Origin: Bacillota bacterium
GTDB lineage: Bacteria > Bacillota_A > Clostridia > DSM-8532
DNA length: 32,729 nucleotides
Direction of reading: 5' to 3'
Assembly: GCA_023424865.1 (NCBI GenBank)
Contig: JAFADM010000215.1
Location: forward strand, 1-32,729
In this document: piece by piece, positions 17,761 through 26,247 of the stretch
Numbering within the stretch: the first letter of the stretch is position 1
Layout: every line of letters begins with the position of its first letter
Position numbers and translations under genes: made by a program
Notes under the pieces: generated by a model
The model's database searches: none
What the model was told of the DNA's origin: nothing
What the model saw: the letters and a program-made list of their open reading frames with translations, nothing else

Positions 17761-18267
17761 CTACTTCGCGTAGAGATCCAGGATAACCGTGCTGGTTCCG
17801 GCTGCAAAGGCGTAAATGGTTTTAACGGGAACATTACCGCCTACGCATACGGCATAGGGGCCAATTTTAACAGAGTCCTCACTGGCCTTGTTTTCTATCT
17901 CCAGTTCCACGTAGACATCCTTAAGATTGGGATCCACCGTGCTTACAAGGCTTCCGTCAGCGGTCTGAATAGTAACTACCGCCGGCTCTTCCCTGACGTT
18001 TATAATTTTTGCATTTACAAATTTGTAATTTCCGTCATAATAAATCCGGCTGTCTTTTAAAAGAGCCTCCGAAAACGTATCCGGCATACCAAAGCATTTA
18101 ACGGTAGCAACATAGGTTTTCGTTTCTTCCTGCATACCTGCCTGCTGCCTGGTTTGTACAACCTTGTAGCCAACACCGGCCACAACGACTAACAATGCAA
18201 GAACTACAATGAGATCAAACAGGTTTATTTTCCCGAATAAACGTCCCTTTTCATCAATTACCTTCAT
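17761..18267 (-). CDS. DUF4330 family membrane-anchored protein
   Basis: This 168-residue protein begins MKVIDEKGRLFGKINLFDL, a family-like N-terminus, then one membrane segment (about 17-38, LIVVLALLVVVAGVGYKVV). A beta-rich extracytoplasmic domain of about 130 residues follows. The pattern fits DUF4330, whose function is unknown and which is found next to polysaccharide genes in Clostridia. It lies between a GT4 gene (33-nt gap) and the O-antigen-ligase-like gene (14-nt gap), so it probably assists assembly or export of the glycan. That role is inferred only from neighbours. Confidence 0.82.
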   Translation of the reverse strand: MKVIDEKGRLFGKINLFDLIVVLALLVVVAGVGYKVVQTRQQAGMQEETKTYVATVKCFGMPDTFSEALLKDSRIYYDGNYKFVNAKIINVREEPAVVTIQTADGSLVSTVDPNLKDVYVELEIENKASEDSVKIGPYAVCVGGNVPVKTIYAFAAGTSTVILDLYAK

Positions 18268-18300
18268 AACTTACGCTTCATTCCTTTCCCGGGGGTAATA

Positions 18301-19563
18301 TTATTGTGACACCCCATCCAAAAGCTTTGCCAATTCCTGTGTCAGAGCCTTTCTGTTGTAACGGCCGATTTCATTATAATCGGGTGAAAGGGTAAGGGTT
18401 TGGTTTTGCCAATCCGAATACAGCTTTTCAAGGGCGCCTTCAATAGCTTTTTCATCAGCCCAGTCACAGACAAGGCCGGTACGGGTACTCCTCAAAATGC
18501 CTGCCGCAGCACCCTTTTCGGGAATAACGGCAAGTATGGGTCTATTGGTTTGAATGTACTCAAAGATTTTACCCGTATAAAAGGCTTCCGAACCGGGTCC
18601 GCCACCTTCAATAAGTAAAAGAACATCCGAGCCCATCATTCTTTTCAGGCACTCGTCGTGGGGCATATAGGAAACAGCTTCCACACTTCCCACCAGGTCG
18701 TTTTGTGCAACCAGCCGCTCCATGACATCCTGTTTAAAGCTTCCTATAAAGCTTACCCTTATTGTATCCCTGTTTATCCTGCCATCCCTGACGAGATTGC
18801 CCAGAGCCTTCAAAAAAAGATCCGGCTTGCGCCTTTCATACAGGGCTCCCGTGTAGGTAATACGGAATTTGCCGTCCGATCTGGGCTCCATTGTGATTTT
18901 CTCAAAATCCTCCGGATCAAAGCCGTTTGGAATGACGGTCATCCGGGTTTCCAGATTCAAATTCGGGTGAAGCCTGACGAAATTGGCCTTCATGATGGGA
19001 GTGTTGGCAATAAGGTGGTCTGCCTTTTCCAGAATCAGACGCTCCATCCGCCTTTCCTTTTCCATACGGTAAGCCGGATGAGGTTTGTCCAGAAGATAGG
19101 GATTGTTTGTCCATTCATCCCTGAAATCCGCTATCCATGGAAGCTCTGGGTGTTTTTCCTTTACCTTGAGCCCCAACAGATGATCACTATAGGGGTAAGA
19201 GGTGGTATATAGGGCCTTGATATCGCCCTTTTCCAGCCTTGAGAGGGCAAGCCTTAAAGCCCCCTTCATCCACAATACCTCGCCGTCAGGAATAAGGAGC
19301 TTCCAGGCAACAAACTTGCCCGGCTTGGCCATGAGAGACGGCAGAACCGTTAAATCCCGGGCAGAAGCCCGCAAAATTTCAGTTTGCGGAGGGATTTCCT
19401 TCACAAGGGACTCATCCCTGAGGGTCATCTTCCCCGTATCGCGAGTGAGAACTACCGGCTGCCAGCCCATGGAGGGCAGGTATTTGGCAAACTTCACACT
19501 TCGCTGAACACCGGAGCCGCCTACCGGGGGAAACTGATAGGCTGCCATCAGAACCTTTTTCAC
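18301..19563 (-). CDS. GT4-type glycosyltransferase
   Basis: This 420-residue cytoplasmic GT-B transferase opens with the N-terminal loop YQFPPVGGSGVQRSVKFAKY, followed by NTPIMKANFV and VIPNGFDPEDF in the middle. A C-terminal donor domain has YTGALYERRKPD and a GSEAFYTGKIFEYIQTNRPI region, which carries the acidic motif. It resembles WcaI/WbuB-like members of family GT4. It starts with GTG at 19563, overlapping the wecC stop by 4 nt (GTGA), so the two are translated together. It probably adds one sugar, perhaps ManNAc(A)-linked, to the wall polysaccharide repeat. Donor and acceptor are unknown. Confidence 0.9.
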   Translation of the reverse strand: MKKVLMAAYQFPPVGGSGVQRSVKFAKYLPSMGWQPVVLTRDTGKMTLRDESLVKEIPPQTEILRASARDLTVLPSLMAKPGKFVAWKLLIPDGEVLWMKGALRLALSRLEKGDIKALYTTSYPYSDHLLGLKVKEKHPELPWIADFRDEWTNNPYLLDKPHPAYRMEKERRMERLILEKADHLIANTPIMKANFVRLHPNLNLETRMTVIPNGFDPEDFEKITMEPRSDGKFRITYTGALYERRKPDLFLKALGNLVRDGRINRDTIRVSFIGSFKQDVMERLVAQNDLVGSVEAVSYMPHDECLKRMMGSDVLLLIEGGGPGSEAFYTGKIFEYIQTNRPILAVIPEKGAAAGILRSTRTGLVCDWADEKAIEGALEKLYSDWQNQTLTLSPDYNEIGRYNRKALTQELAKLLDGVSQ

Positions 19564-20828
19564 GCCCTGTTCCTTCCCCAGCCCAGAAGATGGTAGGAAA
19601 GACCCGCCGCTTCAATAGCCGCTGCATTCCAGAAATTCCGGGTATCCAGCACCTGGGGCTGTGCCATGTTTTCTTTAATCCGGTTGAAATCAAGGTCTTT
19701 AAATTCCTTGTGGTTTACGCCCAGTACCAAAAGGTGGCAGCCTTTTGCCGCATCCTCCGGGGATAGGCTTCTGGAACCCTCAAAATCCACATGCTTGTCC
19801 GAAACAATGACTTCAAAATCCCCCTGATCCTTAAGAAGATGGACGATCTCAACCACAGGGCTTTCCCTCATATCATCCACATCGGGCTTGTAGGTTACTC
19901 CCAGAAGGGCAATACGCTTTTTCCCTTCCACACCGGCTGTCAGGGTTTTTATTTTGTCTACCACATAATGGGGCATGCTGTCGTTGACATTGCGGGATAA
20001 ATGTATAATCTGTGCAGTCTGGGGCTGCTTTTCAACAATAAACCAGGGATCCACGGCAATACAGTGTCCGCCAACGCCGGGACCGGGCTGATGCAGCTTT
20101 ACTCTTGGGTGCTTATTGGCAAATTCAATGACCTGCCAGGCATTTACACCCATTTTCTCGCAGAGCTTGGCAAGCTCATTGGCAAGGGCAATATTAACAT
20201 CTCTGAAAGTGTTTTCCATTAGCTTGCACATTTCAGCAGTTGTCGCGTCCGCAATATAAATATCGCCTTTGACAAAGCTCTTATAAAGATCTCTCACCCG
20301 CTCCGAGGCTTCAGGTGTAACCCCACCGACAACACGGTTGTTCTCACGAAGTTCCTGTATAATTTTCCCCGGAAGCACACGCTCGGGGCAGTAAGCAACA
20401 TAAAGATCCTCCTGGGCATCCAGGCCTGCTTCCTTTAAAATACCGCACATGAAATCCCGGGTAGTTCCGGGAGGCGAGGTGGATTCCAATATAACCGTAT
20501 CACCCTTTTTAATATAAGGAAGAAGACAGCGAATACCGCTTTCCACATAGGTAAGATCTGCTGAATGATCCTTATTGATAGGTGTTGGAACGCATATTAC
20601 AAACACATCCGCGGTTTCCGGACTAACAGAAGCTCTCAGAGCACCCTTTTTTACCACGGAAGCAACAAGCTCCAAAAGCCCCGGTTCCTCAATAATAATT
20701 TCGCCTTTATTTAAGGCATCTATCACACGGGGATTTACATCCACCCCAACTACCTCGTGGCCGCTGTCTGCAAACATGGCTGCGGTCGGAAGGCCAATAT
20801 ATCCCAATCCGATAATGCAAAGCTTCAT
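19560..20828 (-). CDS. wecC: UDP-N-acetyl-D-mannosamine dehydrogenase family protein
   Basis: This 422-residue NAD-dependent enzyme oxidises the C6 hydroxyl of a UDP-sugar to the uronate, most likely UDP-ManNAc to UDP-ManNAcA. The NAD site is GLGYIGLPTA (7-16). Catalytic-region motifs follow: STSPPGTTRD (117-125), YCPERVLPGK (146-155), AEMCKLMENTFRDVNIA (198-214), and GVGGHCIAVDPWF with the nucleophile Cys256. The length and motifs match WecC rather than the UDP-glucose dehydrogenase branch, although a UDP-GlcNAc or related substrate cannot be excluded. The GGGAG site and a promoter at 20888-20916 support this start. It is the first gene of a six-gene minus-strand unit. Confidence 0.93.
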   Translation of the reverse strand: MKLCIIGLGYIGLPTAAMFADSGHEVVGVDVNPRVIDALNKGEIIIEEPGLLELVASVVKKGALRASVSPETADVFVICVPTPINKDHSADLTYVESGIRCLLPYIKKGDTVILESTSPPGTTRDFMCGILKEAGLDAQEDLYVAYCPERVLPGKIIQELRENNRVVGGVTPEASERVRDLYKSFVKGDIYIADATTAEMCKLMENTFRDVNIALANELAKLCEKMGVNAWQVIEFANKHPRVKLHQPGPGVGGHCIAVDPWFIVEKQPQTAQIIHLSRNVNDSMPHYVVDKIKTLTAGVEGKKRIALLGVTYKPDVDDMRESPVVEIVHLLKDQGDFEVIVSDKHVDFEGSRSLSPEDAAKGCHLLVLGVNHKEFKDLDFNRIKENMAQPQVLDTRNFWNAAAIEAAGLSYHLLGWGRNRA

Positions 20829-20887
20829 GTCAAATATCTCCCAAAACCTGTTTCATCATTCGTCATAAAGGACGTTCTATGTATAGG

Positions 20888-20916
20888 ATTATCAAAAATT
20901 ATTTTTCGATTCTCAA
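20888..20916 (-). promoter_or_regulatory. Promoter of the wecC-to-kinase polysaccharide operon
   Basis: On the minus strand, TTGAGA (20916-20911) and GATAAT (20893-20888) are spaced 17 nt apart, about 60 nt before the wecC start at 20828. It is AT-rich and close to the sigma-A consensus. Confidence 0.65.
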
Positions 20917-20953
20917 AAATAACTATAAACAGAATCTTTAACAGTGTCAATGC

Positions 20954-20982
20954 TTTTCAAATGATCAGGGTTTTAGTATAAT
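20954..20982 (+). promoter_or_regulatory. Promoter of the tagA/wecG-like gene
   Basis: TTTTCA at 20954-20959 and TATAAT at 20977-20982 are separated by 17 nt, placing the transcription start near 20989, about 45 nt before the ATG at 21035. It is divergent from the wecC promoter, so both sides of the polysaccharide cluster could share control. Confidence 0.6.
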
Positions 20983-21034
20983 CAATTCGACATGGTTCAT
21001 AATTACATTGAATAATAAGGGATGGTATTTCCAA

Positions 21035-21787
21035 ATGTCAGCAAAAAATGAGCTTCACGGTGTGTTAATAGACAATGTTTCAATGGATGAAGCTGTCGAA
21101 CGGGTTCTTACCATGCTGGACGGCGACAGAACATGCAAGATCTACACTCCTAATTCCGAAATCTTAATGCAGGCAACCCGAAATTCGGAGCTCAAAAACA
21201 TTCTTAATGAGGCGGATCTCCTGATTCCCGACGGCGCAGGCGTTATTCTGGCCTCGAAAATTCTGGGAAAATCCCTTAAGCAAAAAGTATCCGGTATCGA
21301 TCTGGTTCGCCGACTTCTTATGAACACAGATAAGCGTCCCACCAGCTTTTTTATTTTCGGAAGCAAACCGGGTGTGGCCGAGCAGGCCAGTATCAACCTG
21401 CTTACCGAATTTCCCCGGGTAAATATTCTTGGCTTTCGTAACGGTTATTTTAAAAATGAAGATATCCCCGATATTTTGAAGCAGATAAATCATTATAAGC
21501 CCGAGGTGGTGCTGGTAGGTTTGGGCGCGCCCAAGCAGGAGGAATTTATCCACCGTTACGCTTCCCAAATAAATTGCAAAGCTCTTATCGGTGTCGGCGG
21601 CGCCATTGATGTTTTTGCAGGAGAGGTGAGCCTGGCGCCGGAGTTTATAAGGCGGGCAGGCTTTGAATGGCTGTTCAGGCTCATTAAGGAACCCTTTCGC
21701 TATAAGAGAATGATGGATTTACCGCGCTTTATGTGGCTCAGCCTCAAGGTCCGCTTATTTAAAAAAAAGGCGCCTGAAATTGAGTAA
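21035..21787 (+). CDS. tagA: WecG/TagA/CpsF family (GT26) glycosyltransferase
   Basis: This 250-residue GT26 transferase moves ManNAc (TagA) or ManNAcA (WecG) from UDP onto undecaprenyl-PP-GlcNAc. Family features are visible from the N-terminus: YTPNSEILMQA (about 37-47), LLIPDGAGVILASK with the catalytic-type Asp (about 63-76), GLGAPKQEEFIHRY (about 165-178), and GVGGAIDVFAGEVSLAPEF (about 187-205) leading to a C-terminal basic tail (RRAGFEWLFRL). I start at ATG 21035, which has an AAGGGA site. A TTG at 21008 in the same frame would add nine residues and lacks a site. Divergence from wecC supports a joint role in building a ManNAc-type wall polysaccharide. Confidence 0.93.
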   Translation: MSAKNELHGVLIDNVSMDEAVERVLTMLDGDRTCKIYTPNSEILMQATRNSELKNILNEADLLIPDGAGVILASKILGKSLKQKVSGIDLVRRLLMNTDKRPTSFFIFGSKPGVAEQASINLLTEFPRVNILGFRNGYFKNEDIPDILKQINHYKPEVVLVGLGAPKQEEFIHRYASQINCKALIGVGGAIDVFAGEVSLAPEFIRRAGFEWLFRLIKEPFRYKRMMDLPRFMWLSLKVRLFKKKAPEIE

Positions 21788-21803
21788 TTCTCATATAAAA
21801 CAT

Positions 21804-22079
21804 CTAAAACATCTTCTGTTCTCGTTCAAAGGGACAGATTGTGAACCGGGGTTTATATGTACAAGGCGGGCAGGGCAAGCTGTCCGCTTTGTGCTGTTTA
21901 AGCGATGTTTTCCTGCTGTGTCTGTGTATCCTCCACCTTTTCTGTGGCGAACTGCTGAATAACCTGAAAATACGCTGTACAATGGATGCGGTTTCTTCAT
22001 CGGGGACGATACCTTTGCGGACGGTTTCGTCCTTCCGATAACCGTAGGGAGGTCTCCTGCTCTCTGGGGCCAATGCCAC
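21804..22079 (-). pseudogene. Remnant of a large serine recombinase
   Basis: The minus-strand frame contains RRPPYGYRKDE followed by VPDEETASIVQRIFRLF. This matches the recombinase-domain signature of large serine recombinases in clostridial transposons and phages, which typically reads PPYGYKK..., then DEEAA..VRRIF. The match is then lost: a different frame continues with a QQFATEKVEDTQTQQENIA-like helical stretch. There is no catalytic resolvase domain, no start and no C-terminus, so it is a degraded fragment. It suggests that the adjoining TetR/ABC module arrived on, or next to, an integrative element. Confidence 0.6.
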
Positions 22080-22269
22080 GCTCGTTCAGTCCGCCGTGGA
22101 GGATGGGCAAGCCGCTTCCGCTGCCGTATCAGGAGCGTGTTACACGGCATAATTTGTACTGCATTGCTTTGTCTGGCGATTATTTGGGATACACAGCCTG
22201 GATGTTGAGACCGGAAAGCGGGTGTTTCAGTTGGGGATACAGGAAAGTAATTGCATATGCAGATATAGC

Positions 22270-22322
22270 AACGGTGGGAATCCATTCGGTATGTAGCAGG
22301 GTAGATTCCCACCGTTTGTTTT
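22270..22322 (+). terminator. Strong intrinsic terminator in the recombinase-remnant region
   Basis: A perfect 13-bp inverted repeat (22270-22282 and 22304-22316, core CGGTGGGAATC) with a 21-nt loop is followed by TTTGTTTT. It lies directly after a frame that ends at about 22294. It would insulate the TetR operon promoter from upstream transcription. Confidence 0.75.
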
Positions 22323-22444
22323 CAATGTTATTCTATACTGATAACCATTTCATTCATGTACGCCTCAATGAAGGTTTTTCGGCAGCCGGAGTGTGTTCTG
22401 ATAGCAAAATCGCTATCTCCAAACATGTCAGAAAATAATTTCAA

Positions 22445-22473
22445 TTGACATATGCAACTTTTTCCATTATTAT
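22445..22473 (+). promoter_or_regulatory. Promoter of the tetR-ABC operon
   Basis: TTGACA at 22445-22450 and TATTAT at 22468-22473, spaced exactly 17 nt, form a near-perfect sigma-A promoter. The predicted transcription start (about 22480) falls inside the palindromic operator that follows. Confidence 0.85.
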
Positions 22474-22496
22474 TACAGACAGACAGTCTGTTTGTA
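22474..22496 (+). promoter_or_regulatory. TetR-family operator palindrome
   Basis: This 23-bp palindrome is centred on 22485: arms of 11 nt with one mismatch, core ACAGACAGTCTGT. It starts one base after the -10 box and covers the predicted transcription start. The gene 15 nt further on encodes a TetR repressor, so autorepression relieved by a ligand is the obvious reading. Confidence 0.82.
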
Positions 22497-22510
22497 TAGG
22501 AGAAGTTTCA

Positions 22511-23164
22511 ATGCGTAAAAAACCTGAAGAGCGAAAAAATGAAATACTGGACGTCGCTGATCAGCTATTCACACAAAAGGGCTACGACAATACCAGCACG
22601 AACGATATTCTTGAAATGGCGGGAATTGCACGCGGTGCCTTGTATCACCATTTCAAGTCAAAAGAAGAGGTTATGGACTCGCTCATAGAGCGGTACAGCA
22701 ATCAGGTTTTGGAGGCTGCGAAAGCAGTGGCCGCCGACCGGAGCATTCCTGTGAAGGAACGTGTCATGCAAACCATTATGGCGCTGAACATGCAGCGTGC
22801 CGGTGGGGCGGAAATTATCCGTCAGGCGCATCGGCCGCAAAACGCGCTGATGCACGAGAAACTGCAAAGCGCCATGATAAACGGCCTTACGCCGATACTC
22901 ACCGAGATTATCCGTGAGGGAATCGGACAGGGCGTCTTCCATACGGCTTATCCCTATGAGTGCATGGAAATGATGGTGATCTACATCAACACGGTTTTTG
23001 ACCGAGACCTTCCGGCACTTACCGACGAGGAAAAGGCCGCGAGGCTCCATGCGCTATTAGCCAACATGGAGAAGCTGCTTGGGGCTGAGCCGGGCAGTCT
23101 GATGGATTTGTCGGAGGTATTTGGCCGTCAAATCGCCGCCAACGAACCGCAAGGTGAGGTGTAG
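22511..23164 (+). CDS. TetR/AcrR family transcriptional repressor
   Basis: This 217-residue DNA-binding repressor has an N-terminal TetR helix-turn-helix (about 8-55; TSTNDILEMAGIARGALYHH, then FKSKEEV) and a helical ligand-binding and dimerisation domain to the end. The ATG at 22511 has an AGGAGAAG ribosome site. A frame open further upstream would run through the operator and promoter and is rejected as the start. It is the first gene of an operon with a FtsX-type permease and an ATPase. The TAG stop shares its G with the GTG start of the permease. It probably represses its own operon in the absence of a substrate of the transporter. Confidence 0.94.
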   Translation: MRKKPEERKNEILDVADQLFTQKGYDNTSTNDILEMAGIARGALYHHFKSKEEVMDSLIERYSNQVLEAAKAVAADRSIPVKERVMQTIMALNMQRAGGAEIIRQAHRPQNALMHEKLQSAMINGLTPILTEIIREGIGQGVFHTAYPYECMEMMVIYINTVFDRDLPALTDEEKAARLHALLANMEKLLGAEPGSLMDLSEVFGRQIAANEPQGEV

Positions 23165-25485
23165 TGTTGTATTATAAAATCATAAAAAACGATATCCGCA
23201 AAAGTAAGCTGATTACCGTGATTACCATGCTGTTTGTTGTGACTGCCGCCATGCTGGTATCCCTTGCGGCGATTTTACTGGTCAGCCTGTCCGGTTCGGT
23301 TGATACCTTGATGAATCAGGCGAAAACGCCGCATTACATGCAAATGCACGCCGGTGAACTTGATCGGGAGCGCCTCGCTTCCTTTGCGGAGCAGAATAAA
23401 AATGTGGAGCAGCTGCAGGTCGTTGAATTTCTCGGAATAGACGGGTCTGAGATGCTATTTAACGGGCAGCCGCTTACCAATAGCGTCATGGACAACGGCT
23501 TTTGCACTCAAAACACTTCGTTTGACTATCTGCTGGACTTGGAAGGGAATGTGATCGAGGTCTCTGACGGGGAGGTATATATCCCCGTCTTCTATTGGAA
23601 GGATGGCATCGCAGACGTCGGCGACACGCTGACTGTACACGGCATGAGGTTTACTGTGGCCGGTTTACTGCGGGATTCCCAGATGAACTCATCACTTGCC
23701 ATGTCAAAACGATGCCTGATCAGCGAAAACGATTATGCGGCTCTGAGAGAATACGGCGATGTGGAATACCTCATAGAGATTCGGGCAAAGGATACCGTCG
23801 CCTTGGGCGCGCTGGAAGCGGACTATGTTGCCGCCGGTCTGGAATCCAACGGCCCGATGGTTACCTACGCCAATTTCAAGGCCATGAATGGTCTGACTGA
23901 CGGCTTGATGGCCGGCATTATTCTGCTTGTGGCCGTGATTGTGGTTGTCATCGCTCTTTTGTGTATCCGCTTTACGCTGTTGGCCAAGATAGAAGACGAT
24001 TACCGGGAAATCGGCGTTATGAAGGCAATCGGGCTTCGGGTTTCCGATATTAAGAAGCTGTATCTCTCAAAACACCTCGCGCTTTCCGGTGTGGGATGCA
24101 TACTTGGCTATGCGCTATCCTTTCTCTTTCGGGACAAACTCACTGAGAACATCAGGCTGTTTATGGGTGAAAGCAGCACGGGATCGCTTGCGCCATTTTT
24201 CGGCGCGCTTGGCGTCCTGCTGATATTTCTCACCATCGTTGCCTATTTAAACGGCGTATTAGGACAATTCCGGACAATTCCGGCAACAGAAGCCCTGCGC
24301 TTTGGTACGGCTCAGGAAAAGCGCGGCGGCGCTACATATTTTCGGCTGAGCGCTGTCCGGTTTTTAAACACAAACGTTTTTCTCGGCGTTAAAGATGTGC
24401 TGACCCGAAAAAAACTGTATATCACGATGCTTGCGGTACTGGCAGCCTGCTCCTTCATCATTCTGGTACCACAAAATATTTCCAATACGATCTCCGGCAA
24501 AAGCTTTATGACGTATATGGGCATAGGCAACTGCGATTTCAGATTTGATATACAGCAGACAGACAATATCCCAGCGGCAACGGCTGAGATCGTTGAGGCG
24601 GTCAGCCAAAACCCGGCGATTGCTCAATACTCCGTCCTAACCAGCAGGATGTACACCGTCCTGACGGAGACCGGAACGGAGGAACGGCTAAAGGTTGAGC
24701 TGGGGGAGCATGACGTGTTTCCCATATCCTGCTCCGAAGGCAGGCTGTCGAAATCAGAAAATGAAATAAGCCTTTCAGCATTAAGCGCCGACGCCCTGGG
24801 GAAACATGTGGGAGACTCCCTTACACTGGAATCGGCGGGTGGTCATCGGGTTCTCACAGTCAGCGGTATTTATTCCGACTTTACCAATGGCGGAATAACC
24901 GCAAAAGCGGTTTTCGACGATGATTCCGCTGAAATCATGTGGAGCATTGTCAACGTCAAGCTCTCAGATTCTTTCGTGATTGACCAAGTGGTTTCGGACT
25001 ATGCCACGCAATATCCCAATGTAAAGATCACAAGCGTTAATGACTTTATGGATCAGATGTATGGGGCAACCATCCGTTCTGTGGAGCTGGCGTCGCGCGT
25101 TGCGCTTGCGGCGGCACTCTTCATTATATTTTTGGTCACGCTGCTGTTCATGAAAATGCTGATCGTAAAGGATCGCTATGTTATTGCGGTAATGAAGGCC
25201 TCCGGCTTCTCCAAACGGGATTTAGCGGTGCAGTATGCGGCGCGTGCCATCACGGTGCTTCTCGTCAGCATCCTATTGGGCGTTATTTTGGCCAACACCT
25301 TGGGCGGGGCGCTTGCCGGCATGGCGACATCTTCCTTTGGCGTCACAAGCCTGGGGCTGCAAATTAATCCTGTCTCGGCTTACCTTCTCTGTCCCCTCAT
25401 GATGACCGTCGCGACATTGCTCGCCACCATGCTCGGCACCGCCGATATCGGGCGCGTCGCCATATCGGAAAATATAAAGGAGTAG
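23164..25485 (+). CDS. FtsX-domain ABC transporter permease
   Basis: This 773-residue membrane protein of the FtsX/MacB-like permease class has one membrane segment at about 17-42, an extracytoplasmic domain of about 200 residues, three segments between about 248 and 365, a second segment-plus-large-loop unit (from about 415), and a last group of three segments (about 645-760). This doubled FtsX layout is typical of peptide-resistance exporters such as BceB-like systems. The GTG start overlaps the TetR stop by 1 nt and has AAGGTGAGG upstream. The ATPase follows 3 nt later. It is likely an exporter or detoxifier of an antimicrobial or membrane-active molecule; the substrate is unknown. Confidence 0.92.
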   Translation: MLYYKIIKNDIRKSKLITVITMLFVVTAAMLVSLAAILLVSLSGSVDTLMNQAKTPHYMQMHAGELDRERLASFAEQNKNVEQLQVVEFLGIDGSEMLFNGQPLTNSVMDNGFCTQNTSFDYLLDLEGNVIEVSDGEVYIPVFYWKDGIADVGDTLTVHGMRFTVAGLLRDSQMNSSLAMSKRCLISENDYAALREYGDVEYLIEIRAKDTVALGALEADYVAAGLESNGPMVTYANFKAMNGLTDGLMAGIILLVAVIVVVIALLCIRFTLLAKIEDDYREIGVMKAIGLRVSDIKKLYLSKHLALSGVGCILGYALSFLFRDKLTENIRLFMGESSTGSLAPFFGALGVLLIFLTIVAYLNGVLGQFRTIPATEALRFGTAQEKRGGATYFRLSAVRFLNTNVFLGVKDVLTRKKLYITMLAVLAACSFIILVPQNISNTISGKSFMTYMGIGNCDFRFDIQQTDNIPAATAEIVEAVSQNPAIAQYSVLTSRMYTVLTETGTEERLKVELGEHDVFPISCSEGRLSKSENEISLSALSADALGKHVGDSLTLESAGGHRVLTVSGIYSDFTNGGITAKAVFDDDSAEIMWSIVNVKLSDSFVIDQVVSDYATQYPNVKITSVNDFMDQMYGATIRSVELASRVALAAALFIIFLVTLLFMKMLIVKDRYVIAVMKASGFSKRDLAVQYAARAITVLLVSILLGVILANTLGGALAGMATSSFGVTSLGLQINPVSAYLLCPLMMTVATLLATMLGTADIGRVAISENIKE

Positions 25486-25488
25486 TCT

Positions 25489-26247
25489 ATGAACACAATC
25501 TTATCAGGAAAATCCATTATAAAAGCTTATGGCGAGGGTACAGAAAAACGCCGTGTGCTTGACGGCGTTTCCGTTGAAATCGAAGAGGGTGAGTTCGTTT
25601 CGGTGATGGGCCCCTCCGGCTGCGGAAAATCTACACTGCTGTTTGCATTAAGCGGTATGGACGAAGTGGACAGCGGTGAGGTGCGCTGCTCCGGCAAAGC
25701 TTTGTCGGAAATGGGAGAAAACGAGCTCGCCGACCTTCGCAGAACGCAGATGGGCTTTGTATTCCAGCAGCCAACCCTGCTGAAAAACTTGAATATCCTG
25801 GACAACATCATTCTGCCCGCAATGCGGGGCAATGAGAAAAGCAGGTCGAAAATCACCCAAAAGGCACGCGGCTTAATGCAAAAAACCGGAATCGGCGAGC
25901 TGGAGCAGCGGGACATTACGCAGGTTTCCGGCGGTCAGCTCCAGCGCGCGGGAATCTGCCGGGCGCTGATGAGCAGCCCGAAGATTATTTTTGGCGACGA
26001 GCCTACCGGGGCGTTAAACTCCAGCTCCGCACAGGAAATCATGAACATTCTTACCGAGATCAACAAGGAAGGTACGGCCATTCTTTTGGTAACGCACGAC
26101 GCTAAGGTCGCCGCGCGATCCGAACGCGTGCTGTTTATGAGCGACGGCAGGATCATGAGTGAATTGCAGCTGGCAAAGTCATCAGGCAATGATATTGATT
26201 TCAGGTGTCAAAAGGTTACGGCTGCAATGCGGGAAATCGGGATTTGA
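25489..26247 (+). CDS. ABC transporter ATP-binding protein (MacB/LolD type)
   Basis: This 252-residue ATPase powers the FtsX-type permease encoded just upstream. It has Walker A GPSGCGKST (about 42-50), Q-loop FVFQQPT, signature VSGGQLQRAGICRAL (about 146-160), Walker B IIFGDEPTG and H-loop LLVTHDAKVA. The ATG follows the permease stop by 3 nt with AAGGAG overlapping the permease end. The C-terminus (about 20 residues ending REIGI) resembles the tails of such proteins linked to TetR/FtsX modules in Clostridia. No sensor kinase of the BceRS type is attached; control is by TetR. Confidence 0.94.
   Translation: MNTILSGKSIIKAYGEGTEKRRVLDGVSVEIEEGEFVSVMGPSGCGKSTLLFALSGMDEVDSGEVRCSGKALSEMGENELADLRRTQMGFVFQQPTLLKNLNILDNIILPAMRGNEKSRSKITQKARGLMQKTGIGELEQRDITQVSGGQLQRAGICRALMSSPKIIFGDEPTGALNSSSAQEIMNILTEINKEGTAILLVTHDAKVAARSERVLFMSDGRIMSELQLAKSSGNDIDFRCQKVTAAMREIGI

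Larger units (their letters stand above)
21788..22444. other. Gene-free stretch with decayed mobile DNA
   Basis: About 650 nt between tagA and the TetR-module promoter hold no intact gene. On the minus strand a serine-recombinase fragment with frameshifts is recognisable (21804-22079). On the plus strand a frame ending at about 22294 (reading LDVETGKRVFQLGIQ) looks like the tail of a lost gene and is followed at once by a terminator hairpin. This is the left side of a probable insertion. Confidence 0.6.

Noticed and set aside
22445..22510. Longer TetR start upstream of 22511
   Set aside because: It would translate through the promoter and operator. The ATG at 22511 has an AGGAG site and starts the usual TetR N-terminus.
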